Positions 25,908-34,256 of a stretch of DNA of 64,000 bases are shown here, in pieces. The notes under the pieces were generated by a model. That model ran no database searches and was not told the DNA's origin. It worked only from the letters and a program-made list of their open reading frames with translations. The position numbers and the translations under genes were made by a program. Position 1 is the stretch's first letter, and every line of letters starts with the position of its first letter. Source of the stretch: Paenibacillus spiritus (GTDB taxonomy: Bacteria > Bacillota > Bacilli > Paenibacillales > Paenibacillaceae); assembly GCF_008710135.1 (NCBI RefSeq), contig NZ_VYKK01000026.1:32382-96381 (forward strand). Reading direction: 5' to 3'.

Positions 25908-26738
25908 CTACCGGAACAGCCCTGTCAGAGCCCGGGCCAGAGGCTTCCACAGCCGCGGATACTCCCGCTCGATCAGTGCTCTGACTTCATCTGCGGGAAT
26001 GGTGCTCCAGTTGCCGTCGCCCGGCATCAGGGCATACGCTCCCCGTGCAGTATCCCCGATGGCGATATGCCCGCTGGCATAGCCGCCGATCGCGATATGG
26101 GAAGCGATCGCGCAGCCGCCGACCGAGAAGAGGCCGACCGCCAGCCCGCCGGCCGCAATGACGCCGACGGCAAGGCCTCCGAAGGCAACCGTTCCGGCGG
26201 CGATTCCTCCGGCTCCCAGCAGCACCCCGGCAGCGAGTCCCGCAAGACTGATGAGACCCAGAGCCAGCGCACCGAAGCAGAGAGCGCCCAGCGCGACCAC
26301 TCCGACCGATATCACTCCGACGGACACCGTCCCTACGGCGACAATGCCTTTGGCCACCCGGATCCCCCGTCCGAGGTTGACATGGACGAGCGGAACGCCG
26401 AACCAGGTCCGGCGGCTCTTATATTCGTAATGAAACGACGGCCCCCAGGAAGAGTAGGGCATTCCCGGCCCGGTCTCCGGCACCGGCTGCCGGACGAATC
26501 CGTCCGGGGAAGCCGGTGCCGCCTGCTCCGCCGTCCCCGCCTCTTCCTCTTTGAGCAGGGCATCGACGCTTACCCCGAACAGACGGCTCAGCGCCACCAT
26601 CTTGTCGAGCTCCGGGGAAGACTGTCCCGACTCCCACTTCGAGACGGCCTGTCGGGACACGCCGATCCGGTCCGCCAGATTCTCTTGGGACATCCCCCGC
26701 TGTTTTCTGTACATTTGCAGTTTATCTGCCAATTGCAT
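25908..26738 (-). CDS. XRE-family HTH protein fused to a period-5 glycine-rich repeat domain
   Basis: 276-residue protein with ATG at 26738 after GAGGTG. Residues 1-65 are a Cro/CI helix-turn-helix (YRKQRGMSQENLADRIGVSRQAVSKWESG). A low-complexity linker follows (about 66-110). Residues about 130-235 repeat every five residues, as in SVGVI SVGVV ALGAL CFGAL ALGLI SLAGL, with a small residue, an aliphatic, then Gly. This could be a pentapeptide-like beta-helix or tightly packed membrane hairpins. Its own terminator follows. It lies just downstream of agrA, but a separate start and terminator argue against an operon. Function unknown. Confidence 0.8.
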   Translation of the reverse strand: MQLADKLQMYRKQRGMSQENLADRIGVSRQAVSKWESGQSSPELDKMVALSRLFGVSVDALLKEEEAGTAEQAAPASPDGFVRQPVPETGPGMPYSSWGPSFHYEYKSRRTWFGVPLVHVNLGRGIRVAKGIVAVGTVSVGVISVGVVALGALCFGALALGLISLAGLAAGVLLGAGGIAAGTVAFGGLAVGVIAAGGLAVGLFSVGGCAIASHIAIGGYASGHIAIGDTARGAYALMPGDGNWSTIPADEVRALIEREYPRLWKPLARALTGLFR

Positions 26739-26833
26739 CCTCAATCACCTCATCCCGATCTTATCTCTGACGGCATGAAATTGGCTACCAAGTTAGGCTT
26801 GCAAGATGTCAACCGGCGGTTGCGGGGCCTGAT

Positions 26834-27568
26834 TTAGTCCTGAACAATGCCCTTCAGCCCTTTCATGAACCGGCTTGAGGCATAGCAGATCTGCCCGTTC
26901 TTCATCCGGATCTCCCGCTTGCCGAAATCGACCTCCATGATGTTGTCCTTGTTGACGACAAAGGAGTTATGGCAGCGGTAGAACCGGGTGTCCCGTTCCA
27001 GGATGTCCTTGAGCTTGCCGTAGAACTCCACCTGACGGTTCTTCGTATGCAGGATAATTTTGTGCAGCTGGGGCGATGTCTCGAAGAACATGATCTCGCC
27101 ATACGGCACACTGATCATCTTGTCGCCGGATTTGACCTGGAAGATCTTCAGATTGTCGTGCTTGTTCATCACGTAACGCTGGTTGGCGGTGTTGATGCAT
27201 TCAATGACCCGCTGGCGGATATCCGTGAACTGGTCCTTGGTAATGTAGTCCATCGCCTCTACCTTGTATGTGAACGTCAGATAAGTCAGTTCCGGGTGGG
27301 TCGTCACGAAGACGATGGCCCCATAGGTATCGTATTCGCGGATTTCCGCTCCCAGAGCAATCCCGCTCTTCTCTTCCTTGAGATCGACATCAAGAAAATA
27401 AAGACCCGTTACCCGGTTATTCCGCAAGTACTCCAGAATATCCTCCGAGTTCGGCGTCGCCATGACAATCTTCATATCGAGATTCTCCATGGTGATATAA
27501 TCGGACACATATTTCACCATCTTTTTGCGCTGCGCTTCATCGTCTTCACAAATAAATACTTCCAGCAT
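26834..27568 (-). CDS. agrA: AgrA-like LytTR response regulator
   Basis: 244-residue two-component regulator. The receiver domain (residues 1-125) has acidic ICEDDE and the phospho-acceptor in LYFLDVDLKEE (Asp60), then FVTTH and the Lys in DYITKDQ. The LytTR DNA-binding domain (about 140-240) has FFETSPQLHKIILHTKNRQVEFYGKL, RFYRCHNSFVVN and RFMKGLKGI. It would be phosphorylated by the adjacent kinase and bind upstream of target promoters. It is the last gene of an agrBDCA operon. Likely targets are its own operon and the exporter/NRPS-PKS operon, whose leaders share TTAGGA. Confidence 0.93.
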   Translation of the reverse strand: MLEVFICEDDEAQRKKMVKYVSDYITMENLDMKIVMATPNSEDILEYLRNNRVTGLYFLDVDLKEEKSGIALGAEIREYDTYGAIVFVTTHPELTYLTFTYKVEAMDYITKDQFTDIRQRVIECINTANQRYVMNKHDNLKIFQVKSGDKMISVPYGEIMFFETSPQLHKIILHTKNRQVEFYGKLKDILERDTRFYRCHNSFVVNKDNIMEVDFGKREIRMKNGQICYASSRFMKGLKGIVQD

Positions 27569-27574
27569 GCCTGA

Positions 27575-28882
27575 CTATGATACCTCCTCCATACTCAACA
27601 CCTGAATAAACCGTCCGTCCCGGCATTCCGTATCCAGCGTGGCTTCCCTGGAACCGCTGACGACTTCCCGAAGCGTGCTCAGCCCAAGCCCCCGGTTGCT
27701 TCCCTTGGTGGAGAAGCCCCGCTCATACATCCGGTAGATCAACGGCGTATCCGGCCGGCAGCTGTTGGATACGACAATCAGAACCGACTGGGGACGCTTG
27801 ATCAGCGCAACATTGATCGCCGGCTCCTGGCACTGCACCGCCTCTTCAATGGCGTTGTCGAGAATAATGCCGATGCACCGGCAGAGATCGACCGAGTCCA
27901 TCGGCGTACTCTCAATCACTTCTTCCACCTCAATGACCGTATCAATGCCCAGCTCCTGGGCCTGAATCAGCTTGGAGGACAGAATGCCCTTCAGCTCCTG
28001 AAGCTTCACATTCTGCAGAGCGCCCAGCTTGAAATTATTCGATTGCATTCCCCGGCTGATCGGAACAATCTTGTTCTCAAAATAAGCCTGCAGGCGGTTC
28101 ATATCGTTGGCCCGGATATACTCCGACATGGTCATCAGAATATTGATGTAATCGTGGCGGAACTGCTGCATCTCCCGGTACATGGACTCCAGCGTGCTGG
28201 TGTATTCCATCAGCTGCTCGTAATGCTCCTGCCTGCTCTTGAGCGCCGTCTCCTTGAGAATAACGCGAATCAGCACCGAGAACACGGCAATCAGCAGGAC
28301 AAAATAGAACAGAAACAGCAGGGAATTCGCTTGAATATTATGTTCGGAGAAGCCCTGCTGTTCGCCGTTGAAGATATTGATATAGAAGATCGATAAGGTC
28401 GTTACGCTCAGCAGCAGGAAGAGGCCGCCGTATTTCTTCGTGAATTCTTTGTATTGGAGGATCAGCTGAATCAGTCGGCGGATGCCGAAGCTAAGCAGAA
28501 TGGACAGGCAGAGGATGCCAAGACTGTAGAGAACGGCCGGCCAGCCGATCGAGGCCTGAGTCTGGCTGAAGTTGATGTCCAGCAGGAGAATGCTGACCAG
28601 GTTGAGAACATAGTCGCTCAGCACGAGCAGAATGAGGGCAATGACCGGAGTCAGAATACTGACCATGAGCCGCCTCAGATGGTACCAGAGAAACAGCGCA
28701 ATGACGGGCAGAACCACAAAGATGCTGGCCGTTCCGAGAAGCAAATACAACGGATAAGCCAGTGCCTGGGAGCCGGGAATCAGAATCAGCAGTTCCCTGG
28801 AGGTTACCTTGTAGTCCAGCATGACATAAGCGGAGAGAACAACCGTCAGGATTTGGATTAGCAGGCAGAGGAACGTATACAT
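27575..28882 (-). CDS. agrC: AgrC-like membrane histidine kinase
   Basis: 435-residue sensor kinase. Six or seven membrane helices occupy residues 1-210, the AgrC-type peptide-sensing region. The dimerisation box is MQQFRHDYINILMTMSEYI (His243), and the GHKL ATPase domain has ILDNAIEEA (N box) and GSNRGLGLSTLREVV (G box). It should detect the cyclic AgrD-derived peptide outside the cell and phosphorylate AgrA. It starts with ATG at 28882, about 97 bp after agrD, and ends six bases before agrA. Confidence 0.93.
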   Translation of the reverse strand: MYTFLCLLIQILTVVLSAYVMLDYKVTSRELLILIPGSQALAYPLYLLLGTASIFVVLPVIALFLWYHLRRLMVSILTPVIALILLVLSDYVLNLVSILLLDINFSQTQASIGWPAVLYSLGILCLSILLSFGIRRLIQLILQYKEFTKKYGGLFLLLSVTTLSIFYINIFNGEQQGFSEHNIQANSLLFLFYFVLLIAVFSVLIRVILKETALKSRQEHYEQLMEYTSTLESMYREMQQFRHDYINILMTMSEYIRANDMNRLQAYFENKIVPISRGMQSNNFKLGALQNVKLQELKGILSSKLIQAQELGIDTVIEVEEVIESTPMDSVDLCRCIGIILDNAIEEAVQCQEPAINVALIKRPQSVLIVVSNSCRPDTPLIYRMYERGFSTKGSNRGLGLSTLREVVSGSREATLDTECRDGRFIQVLSMEEVS

Positions 28883-28978
28883 GGATGCTCCTTCAGAAGA
28901 TCATGTCTATTTCCAACCATACTATCAAATCCCTTTTCCATCGGTCAACAGAAAATGGCCGTTTTTTCCTCGTCTCCT

Positions 28979-29152
28979 TTATTTGTCCTCCCGAGCGCTC
29001 TTCAACAGCTCCAGCGGCAGTTCCGGCTCGTATCCGATTAAGAAACAGCATTTCTCCAGCGACATTTCGCCGCTCTTGATGGCCAGACTGCCGAGCGCAT
29101 GCGCCATGTGACCTCTAATTCCGGCTAACCGATCCTGCTTCATATTGTTCAT
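28979..29152 (-). CDS. agrD: AgrD-like cyclic autoinducer peptide precursor
   Basis: 57-residue precursor whose 5' end overlaps the 3' end of agrB in another frame. ATG at 29152 is chosen as nearest in-frame start after AAAGGAG (spacing 11). It has an amphipathic N-terminal leader, a core EKCCFLIG (Cys35 and Cys36), and the acidic tail YEPELPLELLK. The tail matches the conserved C-terminal recognition motif of AgrD peptides (compare DEPKVP-x-EL in the staphylococcal form). By that alignment the ring would close from Cys36 to Gly40 as a five-residue thiolactone, CFLIG. The N-terminal cut site cannot be predicted. Confidence 0.88.
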   Translation of the reverse strand: MNNMKQDRLAGIRGHMAHALGSLAIKSGEMSLEKCCFLIGYEPELPLELLKSAREDK

Positions 29153-29759
29153 AGTTATTAACACTCCTTTTTAATAGTTGGTATGTAAAAGGGTGAATCA
29201 TCAGCGTCTGCAGGGCGGCCCCCAGCATGAGCAGCGCCTTGAACGGCGCGGGGCAGAGCAGTGCGGCTGCCGTGACGGCCAGGCAGGCGCCCAGCGATTG
29301 ACTGCGGAGCTTTCTCCGCCGGTTCGGTCCAAGGAGCGGGAACTTGCTGGTGTCGGCCGGCGCGTGTCGCGCCAGAATCCACAGGCAGATCAGGGATGTG
29401 AGCAGTACGGGGAAATTGCCAAAGGGCAGGCGGATTGCCAGATACGGCAGTCCCAGGAGCAGGACGGCGCTGGATAAGGTGCAGCCCAGACTCGTATTCG
29501 CATGGAGACCGAAGGAGCTCCTTCGCACCGCATAGTAGGCGGTATGGAGCACAAGGGTCTGCCACAGCAGATGACAGGCGGCGGAAGCGGCATAGATGAG
29601 AGTCGTTTTGCTCAGATTAATCAGCAGCATTTCGATTCCAAGCTTCATCTTCAGGACTTCCAGCCGGTCCAGCTCTCGGCCTCTGCTGAGCAGAGCGGTA
29701 AGCCGGGCAGCGGCCTTCTCCGTCATGGATACCCTGGCAGCGGTTGCTTTCAGCGTCAT
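29115..29759 (-). CDS. agrB: AgrB-like autoinducer-processing membrane protease
   Basis: 214-residue membrane protein with ATG at 29759 after AGGAG. The catalytic pair of the family is visible: RRSSFGLHA (His86) and TSLGCTLSS (Cys93), seven residues apart as in staphylococcal AgrB. Four to six membrane helices surround this (SAVLLLGLPYLAIRL, FPVLLTSLICLWILA, SLGACLAVTAAALL). It removes the AgrD tail and forms the thiolactone. It is the first gene of agrBDCA and overlaps agrD. A promoter with TTAGGA lies about 90 bp upstream. Confidence 0.93.
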   Translation of the reverse strand: MTLKATAARVSMTEKAAARLTALLSRGRELDRLEVLKMKLGIEMLLINLSKTTLIYAASAACHLLWQTLVLHTAYYAVRRSSFGLHANTSLGCTLSSAVLLLGLPYLAIRLPFGNFPVLLTSLICLWILARHAPADTSKFPLLGPNRRRKLRSQSLGACLAVTAAALLCPAPFKALLMLGAALQTLMIHPFTYQLLKRSVNNYEQYEAGSVSRN

Positions 29760-29846
29760 ATCTCATCTCCTCTCTGAATCTATCTTAACTCCTTGACAGA
29801 CTCGTGAACATTTTAGGCGTGACAATGCGATTTTCCTTCCTGTTTG

Positions 29847-29875
29847 CGTATAAAAGGGGCCGAATCTTGTCCTAA
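29847..29875 (-). promoter_or_regulatory. Candidate AgrA-controlled promoter of agrBDCA
   Basis: On the minus strand CAGTTAGGAC (core TTAGGA, 29875-29870) is followed after 17 bp by TATACG (29852-29847). TTAGGA is a poor sigma-A -35, as expected for an activator-dependent promoter, and CAGTTAGG resembles half sites bound by AgrA-type LytTR proteins (consensus near ACAGTTAAG). A second similar site, GAGTTAAGAT, lies near 29780-29790. The same TTAGGA arrangement occurs before the exporter/NRPS-PKS operon at 54257-54284. Confidence 0.5.
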
Positions 29876-29909
29876 CTGCTGCAGCGGAACACCTAGCTGC
29901 ACAGACAGA

Positions 29910-29939
29910 CTCCCTCCCCTGCTGTCTTCAGGGAGGGAG
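29910..29939 (-). terminator. Hairpin after the biosynthetic operon
   Basis: CTCCCTCCC-TGAAGACAGCA-GGGGAGGGAG forms a stem of about 9-10 bp, 12 bp beyond the phosphopantetheinyl transferase stop codon. No T run follows, so read-through into agr is possible. Confidence 0.5.
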
Positions 29940-29951
29940 CCGGATAAATTC

Positions 29952-30626
29952 TTATGAAGCCATCAGCGCCGCCAGTGCGGCTTCGATGTCCATTTTGGCC
30001 GGAACGACGATACTGCAAATCTCCATCTCATTCTTCATGAAGCAGTAGCCGGTCAGAAACGGGAACCAGGCGAACTTCAGGCGGTATACGCTGCGCTGGA
30101 ACCGCCCGTCCCGGGCAATCCCGCTGATCTCATAGACCGGGTAGTCGGCCAGCAGCCCCATCCGCAGCGCCTTGCCCAACGCTTCCTTGCAGCTGAAGAA
30201 CATATACCCGAACGCTTCCCGGAATCCGGCCTGCGCGATGAGCGCCTGTTCCGCCTCGCTCAGCATATCGTCGACGGGAATGCCGTCGCGGATAGTCTCG
30301 ACGTCCACGCCGACCAGCTGGTCCTTCGTATACAGCACCGCCAGAATATATTGCTTCGAGTGGCTCAACCCCACTTCAACCACATGGTCTCTGAGAATGG
30401 GGTAGCGAAGAACGCCGTAATCGACCGTGATCTGATCGAAGGCTTTTTGCTCCCCGATAAAGTGCTCCAGCAGACTCTTCTTGATGGCATACCGGCCGTA
30501 CAGAAATTCCCGCCTTCTCCCCTCATTCACCATGTTCCGGTATATGTCCATTTCCGTCCGGCTGAGCGTATCTTCCGCTTCAATCGCCGGCATGGCATCC
30601 ATTTCGATCAATACGGGGTGTATCAC
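29952..30626 (-). CDS. Sfp-type 4'-phosphopantetheinyl transferase
   Basis: 224-residue enzyme with a GTG start at 30626. The two family motifs are present: VGVDVETIRDG (Mg-binding Asp/Glu, near residue 105) and MFFSCKEALGKAL (near residue 143), plus the N-terminal GRYAIKK and VGLSHSKQYILAV. It transfers phosphopantetheine from CoA to the Ser of carrier proteins, and so would activate the four PCP and two ACP domains of this cluster. It is the last gene of the biosynthetic operon, 41 bp after the A-PCP gene. Confidence 0.95.
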   Translation of the reverse strand: MIHPVLIEMDAMPAIEAEDTLSRTEMDIYRNMVNEGRRREFLYGRYAIKKSLLEHFIGEQKAFDQITVDYGVLRYPILRDHVVEVGLSHSKQYILAVLYTKDQLVGVDVETIRDGIPVDDMLSEAEQALIAQAGFREAFGYMFFSCKEALGKALRMGLLADYPVYEISGIARDGRFQRSVYRLKFAWFPFLTGYCFMKNEMEICSIVVPAKMDIEAALAALMAS

Positions 30627-30667
30627 ATCGGCTCACTTCCTTACCGTTTCATCAGATGTCTCACGCC

Positions 30668-32269
30668 TTACAGGCTGTACGCGGCATGGTATTCTTCACC
30701 GATCATGGACGAGATAGCGGCAACGGTCGGATTCTCGATGATATCGAAGAAGCTTAAATCGGAACCGAACGTCTGGTTGAGTTCCCGGGCAATCTCCCAT
30801 ACCGTGATGGAATCCATGCCAAGCTCGAAGAAATCGGTCTGCGGCGTCAGCCGGTCCGTGTTCACGTACCGCTGCACAATCCGGGCGACCTTCTTATCCT
30901 TCGGCAGGAAGAAGCGTTCATAGAGCGTCCGCGTATCGGTCTTGCCGTTGTCCGTGAGCGGAAGCTCGGACACGTAGACCGTCTTCGCCGGGAGCATGTA
31001 CATGGGAAGCACCGACTTCAGCTTGCCGTTCAGGTTCTCCAGGCGGGTCGTGACCGCCAGACAGATTTTTTTGTCCTGCACAAAAGCATGCGCATTCTGG
31101 GCTCCCAGCGACTTGGCCGCATATTCGATCTCCTGGAGATCAATGCGGTAGCCGTTCACCTTCACCTGCGTATCCTTTCGCCCCAGATAGGAGATCCGGC
31201 CGTCCGCCAGCTTCCGCACCAGATCGCCGGTCCGGTAGACCGGGATGCCGTTCCACTCGGTGAACACCTCGGCGGTCTTCTCGGGATTGCCGAGATAGCC
31301 GAGCGCCATTCCCTCGCCGGTCACATACAGCTCGCCCTCTTCGCTCTCCAGACCCGACTCGTCCACGACGAATACCCCGGTTCCGTGAATCGGCGTCCCG
31401 ATTGCAATCTCCTCCACCTCGCTCTCCATGACGTCCAGCGTCGTGAACACGGTGTTCTCGGTCGGACCGTAGCCGTTGATGACCGCCGTATACGGAAGCG
31501 CCTTGCGCACATGCTGGAGGCTGAGCTGCTCGCCGCCGACAATGACGCGGTCGAGCCGCTTGAACATTTCGGGCTTCTTGTCCACCCAGAAGTTGAACAG
31601 CGAGCTGGTGATCCACATCATGTCGATCTCCTGGTTGATCCGCTTCTCTACGAGGAAAATATTGAGCACCTCCGTCTTCGACATCAGCGCCACGGTCATG
31701 CCGCTGAGCAGACCGCCCCACACCTCGATGATCGAGGCGTCAAATTCCAGCGGGCTGATATGGGAGATCGTCTTCCCCGCCTCCAGCCCGAGCCGCTTCT
31801 CGCCGAGAAGCCGGAGAACGCCCCGGTCCGGAATGCCCACCGCCTTGGGCAGCGATGTCGTTCCCGATGTGAAGATCACGTAGCAGAGCTGGTCGGCGGA
31901 CCGGCCTGCGGCCTGCCATTCGCTCTCCCGCCCGGCCTGCGGCTCCAGCACCTCGTCGATCGTCAGCCGGATGCCGAGCGTCTCGCGCATGTACTGCTTC
32001 CGGGTCTCGGGATAGCTCTTGTTGATGACCGTATAGGCGGCCCCCGCCTTCAGAATGGCGAGCATGGCGGCGATGGCTTCGATGCTCCGCTCCAGCTCGA
32101 TGGCAACGACATCCCCCGGCCCGATGCCGGATTTCGCCAGCAGATCGCCGTACCCGTTCGAGAGGGCGTTCAATCCGGAGTAGGTGATGCTCCGGTTCGT
32201 CTCGGATACCGCGACCGTCTCTCCGCGGCTCGTCAGATGGGTGTGAAAAAGCTCCAGTATACTTGTCAT
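30668..32269 (-). CDS. NRPS adenylation-PCP didomain, aliphatic specificity code
   Basis: 533-residue protein. Core motifs: A3 YVIFTSGTTSLPKAV (usual TGKPK is TSLPK), A4 PLEFDASIIEVWGG, A5 INGYGPTENTVF, A7 YRTGDLV, A8 GRKDTQVKVNGYRIDLQEIE, A10 TDNGKTDT with the catalytic Lys. The PCP has FFELGMDSITVW (Ser487). Reading the ten pocket residues by hand against GrsA gives D-A-I-W-I-G-G-V-F-K, eight of ten the same as a known Val code (DAFWIGGTFK). There is no condensation domain, so it must pair in trans. It is last of the biosynthetic enzymes before the PPTase. Confidence 0.93.
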   Translation of the reverse strand: MTSILELFHTHLTSRGETVAVSETNRSITYSGLNALSNGYGDLLAKSGIGPGDVVAIELERSIEAIAAMLAILKAGAAYTVINKSYPETRKQYMRETLGIRLTIDEVLEPQAGRESEWQAAGRSADQLCYVIFTSGTTSLPKAVGIPDRGVLRLLGEKRLGLEAGKTISHISPLEFDASIIEVWGGLLSGMTVALMSKTEVLNIFLVEKRINQEIDMMWITSSLFNFWVDKKPEMFKRLDRVIVGGEQLSLQHVRKALPYTAVINGYGPTENTVFTTLDVMESEVEEIAIGTPIHGTGVFVVDESGLESEEGELYVTGEGMALGYLGNPEKTAEVFTEWNGIPVYRTGDLVRKLADGRISYLGRKDTQVKVNGYRIDLQEIEYAAKSLGAQNAHAFVQDKKICLAVTTRLENLNGKLKSVLPMYMLPAKTVYVSELPLTDNGKTDTRTLYERFFLPKDKKVARIVQRYVNTDRLTPQTDFFELGMDSITVWEIARELNQTFGSDLSFFDIIENPTVAAISSMIGEEYHAAYSL

Positions 32270-32290
32270 TGTAATCTTCCTCCCCTAATT

Positions 32291-33016
32291 TCAGATCGCG
32301 GGCCGCTTCGAGCCCTGAATGAACAGCAGCAGATCCGAGACGACTTCCTCCTGGCATTCGTACAGGAAGAAGTGTCCTCCCGGGTAATCGTAACGGGCAA
32401 GCTCGCCTTCGGTGACATCCTTCCAGTCTTCCGGCGCGGTGACGGAACGGTCGCTCCGTCCCTGGAATACGGCCACCTCCACTTCCGCCGGAAACCGGCG
32501 GCACCGGTAGCCGTTGGTGATGTTGTAACGGCCCACCGCCGCTATATCGCTGCGCAGCGCCGGAAGGAACAGACGCCGCATCTGCGGCGAATCGAACTGA
32601 TGCTCCTTGATGAGTCCGTAGACGCGGCAGTGTTCCAGCAGAGCTTCGTCTTCTTCCAGATCCTCTTCACTGACCCGGACGCGGTGCGGAGGGGTGGCCG
32701 CCATGAAGATCAGCTTCCCTATGCGGAACCCGCGCTGCTTCAGCAGCTGGGCCAGTTCATAGACAATCAGCGAGCCCATGCTGTAGCCGAGTAGGATCAG
32801 CTCTTCATCCGGGTCCAGTTCCGGCTCAAGCCGGGCCAGCAGGTCGGCAGCCTGTTCGGCGATGGATTCCAGCGCCGGCTCCGAGAGACGCCGGCCGTGG
32901 CCCGCATATTCAACGGCCAGCAGGCCGAGGTCCGGCAGCCGGGCACGGATTTGTTTGTGCAGCCCGGTAAATACATTGACATGGGCGCCCGCATAGGGGC
33001 AGCAGATCAGCTTCAC
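32291..33016 (-). CDS. Type II thioesterase
   Basis: 241-residue alpha/beta hydrolase. A GTG start at 33016 is preferred because AAGGAGGAG precedes it. It begins with the family hallmark KLICCPYAGAHVNVF, has the nucleophile GYSMGS (Ser79), Asp189 in FQGRSDRSV and the catalytic His in YPGGHFFL (His215). Such enzymes remove wrong or stalled acyl groups from carrier proteins. No thioesterase or reductase domain is fused to any protein of the cluster, so this one may also release the final product. It lies between the degenerate KS gene and the last A-PCP gene. Confidence 0.93.
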   Translation of the reverse strand: MKLICCPYAGAHVNVFTGLHKQIRARLPDLGLLAVEYAGHGRRLSEPALESIAEQAADLLARLEPELDPDEELILLGYSMGSLIVYELAQLLKQRGFRIGKLIFMAATPPHRVRVSEEDLEEDEALLEHCRVYGLIKEHQFDSPQMRRLFLPALRSDIAAVGRYNITNGYRCRRFPAEVEVAVFQGRSDRSVTAPEDWKDVTEGELARYDYPGGHFFLYECQEEVVSDLLLFIQGSKRPAI

Positions 33017-33035
33017 GGTCTTCTCCTCCTTGTCG

Positions 33036-34256
33036 TTATCCGGCCAAGCGGTCCGGCGATGTGTCAATCAGCAGGTGATAGGCGTTCCCGTGCATGGAAT
33101 ACACCGGGATCGAGAAGCGGGTATACCGGGCCGCCTCCGTCGTCCAGTCTTCCTCCCGCACGGCTCCGATGAGACGGTTCGGCGTCTCGATCTTCCGGCC
33201 GGCCAGCTCGCCGCCCTCCTGCCGGGCCTCCAGCAGCCGGCACAGGCCCATCAGCCCGTAGTAGCCGACGACATACTGGACATCCTGCTTCAGGAAGCCG
33301 CCCTTAAGGCCGGGATACGATTTGCGCAGATTGCGGACAAAGGACAATTCCGCCGAGTCGTCAATCTCGTTGCCTCTGCCGTACAGGTCCATCATGATGT
33401 CGGCGTCCGCCTCCATGCCGGCGGCTTCGAGCGACTGCGCAATCAGCTTCTTCATGACGTTGCGGTTGACGACAGAGCTGCCCATCGCCCCTGTCCCGAT
33501 ATGCCGGATCTCCGCCAGAATCGGGTCTCCGTCGGCCAGCGCGCGCTGCTTCTCCTTCAGCACGAAGGCGGCGCCGCCTTCGGAATAGTAATGGCCGGAG
33601 GCCCCCTGCTCGAACGGCTGGATCAGACGGTCGTCTCCGAAGCCGAATGCCGACAGCTCGTAGGGCAGCGGCAGGGTTGCGGCGCAGGAGCCGCCGCAGA
33701 CCGCTGTGCTGAATTGTCCGTACCGGATTCGGTTGTAGGCGCTGAGCAGGGAGCCGGCGCCGGAGCTTGAGGCCTCGCTGACGGTCTCCAGAGCCGGCGC
33801 CCGGCCCGTTCTCAGCAGCTTCAGGTAACCAAGCGGGTCCAGCAGCTCGAGGGCCTGCCGGAACAGCTCCGGCTCAAGCTGCATGAAGAGCGATTTGGCC
33901 AGCTGATCGGTCTGCGCCGATCCGGCCGAGACGAGCAGCCCGCCCTCTTCTCCCCGCAGCGAGCCGAGCAGCGGCTGGAACAGGGAGAGAGTGATGCGCT
34001 CGCTGGAGAGCAGGAACCGGGTCCGCTCCTCTCCGATCCCTTCCAGAGGGAAGCGGTCCTCGAGCGAAGGGTAGAACAGGCCGTCAAAGGAACCCGCCCC
34101 TTCGATGGTGCGGCCCACCCGGGAAGACAGCGACTCCAGCCGCTCTTCCCAGATGTCCGCTTTGGCTGCCAGCAGCCGCTCCGCCTCCTGCGCATGGGCC
34201 GCGGGCAGATCGTAACGGCATCCGACGATAACCACCTCTCTTGCGGAACCGGTCAT
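33036..34256 (-). CDS. Stand-alone ketosynthase-like protein lacking all three catalytic residues
   Basis: 406-residue thiolase-fold protein. Alignment by eye to ketosynthases: the DTACSSSL active site reads SEASSSGAG (Cys to Ser163); the EAHGTGT motif reads MDLYGRGN (His to Tyr292); KSNIGHT reads KQDVQYV (His to Tyr328). Fold-typical pieces remain (CGGSCAATLPLPYELSAFG, YYSEGGAAFVLKE). It therefore cannot condense or decarboxylate in the normal way. Relatives with Cys changes act as chain-length partners, or as decarboxylating KSs that keep both His. Its ATG overlaps the stop of the PKS gene upstream (ATGA), implying coupled expression and probably a complex. Confidence 0.85.
   Translation of the reverse strand: MTGSAREVVIVGCRYDLPAAHAQEAERLLAAKADIWEERLESLSSRVGRTIEGAGSFDGLFYPSLEDRFPLEGIGEERTRFLLSSERITLSLFQPLLGSLRGEEGGLLVSAGSAQTDQLAKSLFMQLEPELFRQALELLDPLGYLKLLRTGRAPALETVSEASSSGAGSLLSAYNRIRYGQFSTAVCGGSCAATLPLPYELSAFGFGDDRLIQPFEQGASGHYYSEGGAAFVLKEKQRALADGDPILAEIRHIGTGAMGSSVVNRNVMKKLIAQSLEAAGMEADADIMMDLYGRGNEIDDSAELSFVRNLRKSYPGLKGGFLKQDVQYVVGYYGLMGLCRLLEARQEGGELAGRKIETPNRLIGAVREEDWTTEAARYTRFSIPVYSMHGNAYHLLIDTSPDRLAG

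Noticed and set aside
25908..26738. XRE gene as a fifth member of the agr operon
   Set aside because: It has its own ribosome site, nearly 100 bp separates it from agrA, and no coupling is visible; it carries its own terminator. Co-transcription cannot be excluded but is unsupported.
33036..34256. Interpretation as a beta-branching decarboxylating KS (PksF/CurC type)
   Set aside because: Those enzymes keep both catalytic His; here both are Tyr, and no HMG synthase or enoyl hydratase genes are in the operon.
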